Source: JAGVDM01 sp964642315 | GTDB taxonomy: Bacteria > Patescibacteriota > Gracilibacteria > Peribacterales > Peribacteraceae | Length of the DNA: 16,953 nucleotides | Reading direction: 5' to 3' | Assembly (NCBI GenBank): GCA_964642315.1 | Contig: CAZXOG010000006.1 | Span: 1-16,953 of the forward strand | Shown here: piece by piece, positions 1-9,600 of the stretch | Layout of the letters: each line of letters starts with the position of its first letter | Numbering within the stretch: the stretch's first letter is position 1 | Program-made: the position numbers and the translations under genes | Notes under the pieces: generated by a model | Databases searched by the model: none | What the model saw: the letters and a program-made list of their open reading frames with translations, nothing else | What the model was told of the DNA's origin: nothing

Positions 1-675
1 GAGGAGGAGCTCGAGCTAGACGATGAGCTGCTTGAGCTACTAGAGGAGGAACTACTGGAGCTGCTGGAGCTCGAGGAACTCGAAGAGCTGCTAGAGGAGG
101 AGCTCGAGCTAGACGAGCTGGAGCTGCTGCTTGAGGAAGATAGGCTCGAACTGCTGGAACTTGATGAACTGGAACTCGAGGAAGAACTAGACGAGCTTGA
201 AGAGGAAGAGGAGCTGCTGGAGCTAGAGGAGGACAGGCTAGAACTGCTCGAGGAAGAGCTCGAGGAACTACTGCTGGAAGAAGATAGACTCGAACTGCTG
301 GAACTTGATGAGCTGGAAGAGGAACTGGAACTTGCAGAACTTAAGGAGCTAGAACTCGATGAGCTGCTGGAGGAGCTGGAGGAGGAAGAGCTGCTCAGGG
401 AACTTTCGGAACTTAAGGAGCTAGAACTCGATGAGCTGCTGGAGGAGCTGGAGGAGGAAGAGCTGCTCAGGGAACTCGCAGAACTTAAGGAGCTGCTGCT
501 ACTTGATGAACTGGAGGAGGAAGAGCTGCTGATGGAACTCTCTGAACTCAGGGAACTACTGGAAGAGCTGAGAATGCTCGTACTGCTCTCCTCACTACTG
601 GAGGAAGAGGAGCTGCTCAGGGAACTTTCAGAGCTTAGGGAGCTGCTGCTGGAGGAGGAGCTGGAAGATGCCGGA
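1..675 (-). repeat. Poly-serine low-complexity tract (outer), continues beyond window
   Basis: This codes for about 225 residues, overwhelmingly Ser. Positions 3-140 are 46 consecutive serine codons running up to the window edge, and 144-233 are another 30. Occasional Leu, Ala and Glu break the runs further in. All six serine codons are used. Such tracts usually act as flexible, possibly glycosylated, stalks in surface proteins (inference). Confidence 0.92.
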
Positions 676-3600
676 CAGGCCTCCGCACATGTCTGGCCGG
701 TGTAAAGAACATGGTACTGAGTCCCAATTTGGTTACATCCCTCTTGGGTTATGCCCTCTTGGCAGTACTCCGGCCCTTCAAAATCGCTGTAGCAGCAAGC
801 CCCTGTCTCAATGCTGGAAAAAGAGGAGCTGACACTACTTTCTTCGCTGCTTGATTGAGAACTTGATGAACTACTAGAAGAAGAAATGGAAGAGATTGAG
901 CTCCCAGACTCACAGCCTGTGCAACACCAGAATTCACCTGTGTATACGGCGGTACATCCTCCTTCACAAGGCCCCTGGTTCGGTCCGCCACTCAAGCCGC
1001 AAGCTTGCTCAAGGCAAGCCTTGCAAGCATCCAAATCAACGCAGGACTGCCCTGCCTGGCAATCAGCGCAATCGTTCCCCGGATCTGTAAATTGGACGCC
1101 ATTGCATGCCCAGTATCCCTCTGGCCTACAACATCCACCGCAGTTCTCCGGGCAGGCGCCCGTACTCGAACTGGAGGAGCTAAGACTGCTCGCACTGCTT
1201 TCCTCACTACTGGAAGAAGACGAGCTGGAAGAGCTGGAAGAAGAGCTAGACGGGTTCACGCATGCAACCGCACACGCTTGTTGCCCTTCTGATGTCGGCG
1301 CATATTCCTCCCCCTCCCAGCAGGTCACACTCTCATCTGCCAGCGTAACAAGCTCGCAGGTGTATCCCCATACACAACAGTACCGCTCACGTTCTCCTGT
1401 ATTGCAATCGTAATACGTCCCCAGATTACATGCTTCTTCCGTATCGTACGTGCTCACCTGCAAAACTGTGTACCCGTTGTACGTGCCGCCGAGAGTCGGG
1501 CAGGTCCCTTGGCTTGCATCAAGGCAGGACCATGTCCAAGGATCTTCGGGCGCATTTGTATGGATGCAGCAGAATCCCGTTTGGCTGTTGCTGGAGCTTG
1601 AGAAAGAGCTGGAGCTGCTTTCCTCACTGCTGGAGGAAGAGGAGCTGCTGATGGAACTCTCTGAACTCAGGGAACTGCTGGAGGAGCTAGAGGAGGAACT
1701 GGAACTCGCGGAACTTAAGGAGCTAGAACTCGATGAGCTGCTGGAGGAGCTGGAAGAAGAGGAGCTGCTCAGGGAACTCGCAGAACTTAAGGAGCTAGAG
1801 CTCGAGGAGCTCGAGCTGGAGCTAGAGGAGGAACTGGAACTCGCGGAACTTAAGGAGCTAGAGCTCGAGGAGCTCGAGCTGGAGCTGGAGGAGGAACTGG
1901 AACTCGCGGAACTTAAGGAGCTAGAACTCGATGAGCTGCTGGAGGAGCTGGAAGAAGAGGAGCTGCTCAGGGAACTCGCAGAACTTAAGGAGCTAGAGCT
2001 CGAGGAGGAAGAGCTGCTCAGGGAACTCAGGGAGGAAACACTGCTCAGGGAACTCACGGAGGAAACACTGCTCACGGAGCTCAGGGAGCTCTCGGAGGAA
2101 ACACTGCTTAGGGAACTCACGGAGGAAACACTGCTCACGGAGCTCAGGGAGGAAATGATGCTCACGGAACTCTCGGAGCTCACGGAACTCTCCATGCTGC
2201 TGGTTGAGGAACTGGAGCTCGCAGGGCAATCCGTGCTGCAGTTTTCATAGCTTTCGTAGCTCGTTTCGCAGCAACCATTGCCGCAGCTGTAATAGGAAGA
2301 ACAATCAGTGGAACAATTGCAGTAGTTCTCCGAGCCGGTGCAGGAGGCGTCACCGCAGTACTCGGAAGAGGAGGATGAGCTGGAATCCGCCGGACAATCC
2401 ATGCTGCAGGTACCGTAGTTCTCGTAGTTCGTTTCGCAGCATCCGTTGCCGCAGCTGTAGTTACTGTAACAGTCGTTGTAGCAGTTGCAGTAGTTCTCCG
2501 AGCCCGTGCAGGAGTAATCGCCACAGTACTCGGAAGAGGAGGAAGAACTGGAACTGGATGGGCAATCCTGACTACAGCTCCACTCATTCTCGTACATCGT
2601 TTCGCAGCATCCGTTGCCGCAGCTGTAGTTACTGTAACAGTCGTTGTAGCAGTTGCAGTAGTTCTCCGAGCCCGTGCAGGAGTAATCGCCACAGTACTCG
2701 GAAGAGGAGGAAGAACTGGAACTGGATGGGCAATCCTGACTACAGCTCCACTCATTCTCGTACATCGTTTCGCAGCAGCCATTGCCGCAGCTGTAACTGT
2801 AGGAACAGTCGTTGTAGCAGTTGCAGTAGTTCTCCGAGCCGGTACAAGATGTGTCACCGCAGTAATCGGAAGAGGAAGAACTGGAGCTGGCACCGCTGCA
2901 ATCCGAACAGGAGTAATCTTCCCCCGAATCGCACGTGCCATTGCCGCAGTAGCACGAGCCACAGTCGTTGTAACAGCTGTCGCACGTCTCGCCTTCCCAG
3001 GTTTCGCATGAGTAGTTGCCGCAGTATCCGTCGTTGGCAATCTGCCATTGGCGTTCTTCCTCTACGATCTCTCCGCCGAACTTGACGATCTCCAGCGGCC
3101 CAATGAGATAGAACTCCGGCGAGACATCTGGCGCGTCATACTGGTAAGAGAACGCCGCTGTTTCCCCCGCAGGCCAGCTCCCCTGCCATGTCACAGCAGT
3201 CGCCACTCCTGTGTCCTCTTTCACTGCGCGCGTCTGGCCATCCGAGCTGATTTCAGAAAGCACGAAGCCTTGCGGAACGATATCGGAAATCCCTCCGGTG
3301 AAATCCTCGTTGAACGTGACTTCGATCGTCATCGGGCTCGGCTCGAACGGCCAAAGACGCGTGGCAGCGGTACGGCGGATGGAAAATGGGGAAGGAACCT
3401 CGCTCACGCCGACGGTTGTGGAGAGTGAACGCGTTCCATTCGCTGTCGTTGCCTCGAGTGTTAGTGTGTACGTGCCCGCAGCGGTGAATGGCAGCGATGC
3501 CTTGTAGTCCGGCAGAATGAAGCCGCCTTCCTTCACCCCGCACGTACCGGTGACGGCAATGGAACCGGCATCGGTGGAGAGTACAACACGATCGCCGTTG

Positions 3601-6600
3601 GGCTGCTGAATCGTGAGGACAAGCGATGCGTCGCAGACGATATTTCCGATGTCATCGAGCACGCCGAATGTCAGCTGCCCCGTATCACCTGCAACGTACC
3701 GGTCGCGATCGGTGTTGATGGCAAGCACGCCCCAGGCGAAATCCTGCTCGTACGTCTGCGTCTCCCCCGTCGTGGGATTCGTGACAGTCACCTCCAGCGT
3801 GTACAAGCCAGGAGTGAACTGGCGGATAGGATCGATCACGAGCACGACCGACCCCTGTTCAAAGTGGTAGCTCGGGATGATCACCCTCCCTGCCTTGTTC
3901 TTGAGCTTAACGGCGATGATCGGAGCTTCCATCGTCGTCGTCGATCGCTGCTCCTGCACCGTCTCGACGGCGGCGCGCGCAATTTCCTCTTGTATTGCCG
4001 TGTCGCTCTGCACGGTCTCGCGGACCGATTCGGTGATCCCCTGCACAACATTCGCCGCGGCGGAATTCAGCGTATCGACGAGCCCATTTTTGCCCTCGGT
4101 GACACTGCGCTCTGCCTCGTCGGCAGTCGGCGCCTTGCCGGCGAGCTTCTCTGCGACAATCTTCTCCGCGAGGGCATTCTCCACCTGCTCGCCCGTCAGG
4201 ACCTCAGCGACATGCGGCTGTTCCTCGAGAACAGCATCGGCAATTGCATCCTGCACTGTGCTTTCCTTTGCGATGACTCCCTGCACAATCTCTTCTGCGC
4301 CTGGCACAGCCCCGGAGGTTTCTGTCTGAAGAACATCCTGAATGGGATCGCCTACGAGCGGATTGTTCACCAGCTCACTTGAGATCTCTTCCTGCGCGTC
4401 CTTCAGGAGTGTCTTCACGACTTCCCGCTGCACGTCAGATTCCGTCATGACTGCTTTTACGATTTCCTTGAGCGCCTTTTCCTCTTTGAGATTGCCGTTC
4501 TCGTCGAGTAATTCTGCCTCTGGCTCGTCGAAATCCACCTCGTCGAGAATGACGAACTTCGGACGTTCCGTCGCATCGAACGTGTCTGCTATCGGGCGGA
4601 CTTGCAGCACGAGGGGAGCGGCAGATGACGCCTGTTCAGCGGGCACAGAGGACGAGCTCTGCCGCATGAGAGTCTCGAAGAGTTTTTGAGGGTGCTCCAC
4701 TTCCCACTGCAGGAGAGGGAAGGAGCTCTCGGCGATCTTCCAGATATCGCTGAAGTTCCATGCCCTTGTCACCGGCGAGTTGGCACCCGCAAGAACCTGC
4801 AGATCATTCGTGAGGAAGCATTCGCTCCCCCCTGCGCCGAGGCATGTTTCCGCCGCATCGCCCGCCTGGTCGAACCAATGCACATTCGTAAGTTCAATAT
4901 CCAAGCCATTCCCCACGACACCTCCAATGAACGACCGCTGCGTGCGACTGCCCGCGGTGATGCGCCCGGCGGCAAAAGAATGCTCGATCGCGTCATTCGT
5001 CCCGGCCGCAAACCCCAAGATGCCACCGACGCCGTAATCAATCCCAATCTGCGCTGCGGCAATATCGCCTGCCGCATAGCTGTTGCGGATGACTGTTTTG
5101 TTCGCCTCACTGATACCGACAATGCCGCCGATGTCACCGGCACGGCCGGATTGCGCGATGCCGCTCATGCGGACATCGGAACGTACGTCGCTCAGCAGGT
5201 TGTTCCCGGCATTCGCGGACCCGACGATGCCGCCAAGAGAATGTTCAGCGGTTACCTCACCCGTGACGGCGACCCTGTTCACAATGCCATTCTCCATGAA
5301 ACCTACAACGGCCCCGACGCCGCCGCGCCCCGCAATGCGCACATCGTTGAGGACGATATCGCTGATGGCCGCACCGGCCGCATAACCGAAGAGTCCGACC
5401 CCCTCGTTATCAGGCCGTGCAATGTACAACCCCGTCACCGTGTGCTCCCGCCCATCCAGCGTGCCCTTGAATGCCTGTGTGTTGTCGAAATCCCAGCACC
5501 CATCCGGGGCACACGAACCGACTGGCACAAACCCCGCGCCCCCATTCCAGAATTCCGTGGATGAACAGTCGATATCGGCCGTCAGGACGTAGTGCCCCTG
5601 TAAGTCTTTCGACATTTCCTGAAGGTCTCCGCACGTTGCAATTTCCTGCACGCCGCCTTCCATGCAGTACCGCTGCGAACACGCTGGCGGCGGTGGGAGC
5701 TGATACACGTAGTAACTGCCGCAGTTCGCCACCGTCACTTCGGCGGAAGCACCGCACTCGTCCTGCTCCGTGCGGAAGCACACCTGTCCGGTTGCCACTT
5801 CATTCTGAGCCGGATGCGGCATGTTCAGCCATCCCGGCATCGCGGTGCCGCAGCTGCCGAGTGTTGGTGCAGACTCCGGCATGCGCCCACCGGCGAAGCG
5901 GAACCAGTTCCACCCGTTGAAACGGGCATCGTCACGGTCGCAGGACATACTGTCATCCTGGAACACGCTCCGGGTGTAATCATCGATGAGCACGTATTCT
6001 TCACACGGTCCGAAGGAAGCAACACTCGATACGCTGCTCATGCCTGCACTGCTGCTGAGAGAGCTCTGTGCAGAAAGTGACTGTGAGGAGGACAGCGGGG
6101 TTTCGCTGCTCTGCGAGCTGGATGCTTCCTCTGCCGGCTCGCTTGCCGGTTCCGAACTCGCGGCGGCACCGCACGATGCCTCGCAGGCTTCCATCGTCGT
6201 GAAGAAATCTCCGGGCGGGAACGGGCAAGGCGCGGAATCAGCCGCCGTGCAGAGCGCTTCGCCATCAAGGAGAGCACAACATGCACCGGACACTGCTTCG
6301 GCTGCCGCGTCGGCGTAGCATTCCGCGCTCACGAGCGACCGGATCTCCGCTTCGGAGAGTGCCCTTCCGTACACGCGGACATCGTCGATCATGCCGAGCC
6401 AGTGATGATCTTTCTGCGTTTCTTGGTACCGTCCGCCGATCCGGAGCGGCAAATCGCCTTCTGCTGTTTCCGTGCCGTACTGGCTCGTGGTCCGGAGGAG
6501 TTCGCCGTTGATGAACTCGTTGATATTCTCTCCGTCCCACGTGAATGCGACGTGCGACCATCGGCCGACCGGCAATGTCTCCTTGCCCGTCCCGCCTGTC

Positions 6601-9600
6601 CAGAACCACTGGCTCACATCGGTCTTCACGCCGGACTTCAGCGCACCGCCCTCCTCCCAGGCAACCTCGAATTCATTCTCCTTGTTCACGATGATGGCAT
6701 TGCCTTTGATGCCATCGCCTGGATACACCCATGCGCTTACCGTCAGCGCGGGCAGCGCTGTGAGCGCAGGATCGTGCTGCACTTCCACGTAATCGTCCCC
6801 CCCGTCAAACTGCAATGCGTAGGGATTGCGAGGAATGAGAGTCGGCGTGGCATCTGACCAGCCCGCTTGATCCATGTTCATCAGTTCGCCGTGCATTTCT
6901 CCCCCCGAGTGATCGAGCGCTATGCCCCCGATGCCTTCATCGAATGGCACATGCAACAGGAGGCCGCTCGCCGGGAAAGCGCAGCCCAAGAACTCCGCAG
7001 AGCTCGAAGCACTCTCCGGAAGCATGTCCGGTTTCGTTTCCACCTCACCCCACTGCAAAACACGGCTTGCATCCTGGATGTTCTGATATGCGAAAGAGGC
7101 CTCTTCCGCTGACACTGCGGCATTCGAAACACGCACTTCATCGAGGACTCCCTGCAGAGCACCGATCACCGGTGTCTGCGCGCTGGCACCGATTGCTCCC
7201 ACCGCCCCGAAGGTCCAATCGTTGAGCGATTCGCCGCCAGTTTGTTCTATCCCATCGATGAAGAGCTTCAGCGTTTCTCCGCGGCCAGTCGCGACAATGT
7301 GATGCCACCGGTAATCGTCGACGACTGATGTGAGGTTCCCCTGAACGCCCACGGCATTTCTGCCGTTCTCATCGGTGCGCAGCAGCGAAAGGTTCCTGCC
7401 CTGGTCGAGACCGAGCGCTATGCCTTTCCTCCCTCCTCCTGCCGGGCGCTCGACGATCTTGGCGAAGTTGTGGAATCCGTCCACCTGCATCCACGCCGAA
7501 ATGGTAAAGGCATCCGGAGAGATCTCCTCGGTGAAGAACTGCGGTATGTCGCCGATCACGATTGCGTCATTGCGCCCATCGAACTTCTGCGCGAATCCGA
7601 TGCGTCCTTCCACGCGTTTCGAGAAGCGGTCAGGATCCCCCGCTCCCCCGCGGCCGCCGTTTCCGGCCCCCGCGCTATCAACGAATTCCGATTCGATACC
7701 GGCGGCTTCTTCCTCCAAATGCCACACGCCGGAGAATGTTCCTTCCCATACCTGCGAAGCTTGCGCTCCATCATCGGCAAGCGGATTGCCAAAATACACG
7801 TACAGGTGCGTCCACTCCCCCGCGAGAATCGCGGGAACACGTACCCAGAACGCGCCGCGCGCTTTCCCATTGAGAACGGTGAACGACGCGCGTTCGTAGG
7901 GAAGGATATTGCCATCCTCCGTCGCGAAGCGGATATCGAACCCGTTGTTGCGCACCGATGCACCCATCGCCGCATCGCCATCGAACTGCACGTAGATCGG
8001 GAAATCCCGAAGGTCTTCCGTGAGGATGCGAGAGTCAATTTTGAGCAATCGGCGGTGCGACCAATCCTGCAGTGCCTCGCCGCCCTGCAGCAGGTTCACC
8101 GGCATGCCGTATGCGAAAGGCGGCGGCGAGGACAGTGCTTCTTCGGAGGAAGAGGCTGACGCCTCACTCGCCACAGGCTCTTCTGTCACGAGCGGCGTTT
8201 CGGCCGCCGAGTCAGCGCCGGCCGCGCTGCTGGAGGATGATTCGCCTGGCACGCCCGAGACGGTCGCCGCGCTCGCAGGTTGCCAGGCGAGGAGCGGGTA
8301 CGCATCCGCCTGCGCGCGCCACACAGGACTGTCACCAATGAATTCCCATTTGCGGAACGCGGTAAAATCTGGAGAGAAAAGCTCTTCCCTGTTCACGACG
8401 AGCGTGCAGCCGGCAAGTGGCACGCCTCCGCAGGCTGACGCAGAGTCCCCGCCGGCATCGAACCAATGCACATTGATCAGCACAGGCACCCCCTTGCCGA
8501 CAGCGCCTGCCATACTTGCTCCGTCACTCGCGCTTTCCGCCTCAATGGAGGCAGCCGCGAAGACATCCGCGATTGTCACGTTGCCAGACCGCACGTTCCC
8601 GATGAGGCCGCCAAGACCACGGTTGGCTCCGAGGTAACTCGCACGGACCGACCCGGCTGCGTATCCCCGGTCAACCCTCACGGTCTCCGCAATACTCGCC
8701 CCGAGGAGACCGCCGACATCGCCGCCGTCCCAGAGCGACACGCTCTGCACGTCCGCCGTTGCGTAGATATCATGCAGTTGCGTCAAACCCGCCCCGCCGG
8801 TTACGAGGCCGATGATGCCTCCCGCGGAATCATCGGCGCGCACCGAACCGGTGACGTACACGTTGTGCACCGTGCTCTTCGTAGCTACACCAGCCAGACC
8901 ACCGACCACGCTCTTGCCACGGATGCTGACGTTCTCCAGACCGAGATGACTGACTTCGGCATTCTCCATGCGGCCGAAGAGACCGACGCCCTGCTCATCC
9001 GGCCGCTCGATGGTGAGCCCGGTGATCGTGTGCCCCCGGCCATCGATCGTCCCGGTGAACGCACCGCCATTCTGCGCACGCGTGCAGTCCGCGAGCGAGC
9101 ACTTCCCGACCGGCGCAAAACCCGCACCGTCATTCCAGCCAACGGACTCCCCGCAGTCGATATCCGCAACCAGCACGTAGTCGCCATCGAGGTTCTCGCT
9201 CATGTTCTGGAGTTCCGCACATGTCGCAATGGGCACGACGCCCTCCCCGCTCGACATGCTTCCTTCTTCACTCATCGCGCTGCTCGATTCCTCCATTGCG
9301 CTAGACAACCCCGCGCTGCTCTGCGCTCCAGACGTCGCCTGACCTGTGTCATCATCCGCACCTACCGTTCCGTCCACGAACTCCGCCGCAGACCAGAGGA
9401 GCTCATGATCATCTTCCCGCACGTTCGCATCCATGAACGCCAGCCAGTGCTGCGACTGCGCGGTCGTGCCGATCCTCAGCTCATCAATGAGCCCCCGGAA
9501 TGGCAGCATGCCCTCCGCTCCGCCGAGCATATGCACGCCGGATGTATCCAGCAGACCCCCTGGTTCGTCTGCACTGCCCTGCTCTATGCCATCGAGGAAC

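Noticed and set aside
1450..2250. Plus-strand frame rich in Glu and Leu that looks like a coiled-coil protein
   Set aside because: It is the antisense of the poly-serine tract; serine codons read backwards give Glu, Leu and Arg. The minus-strand frame is continuous with recognisable domains.
2228..2899. CRISPR-like array
   Set aside because: The period is 168 bp, the whole unit is repeated and it is in frame with Cys-rich coding sequence; there are no spacers.
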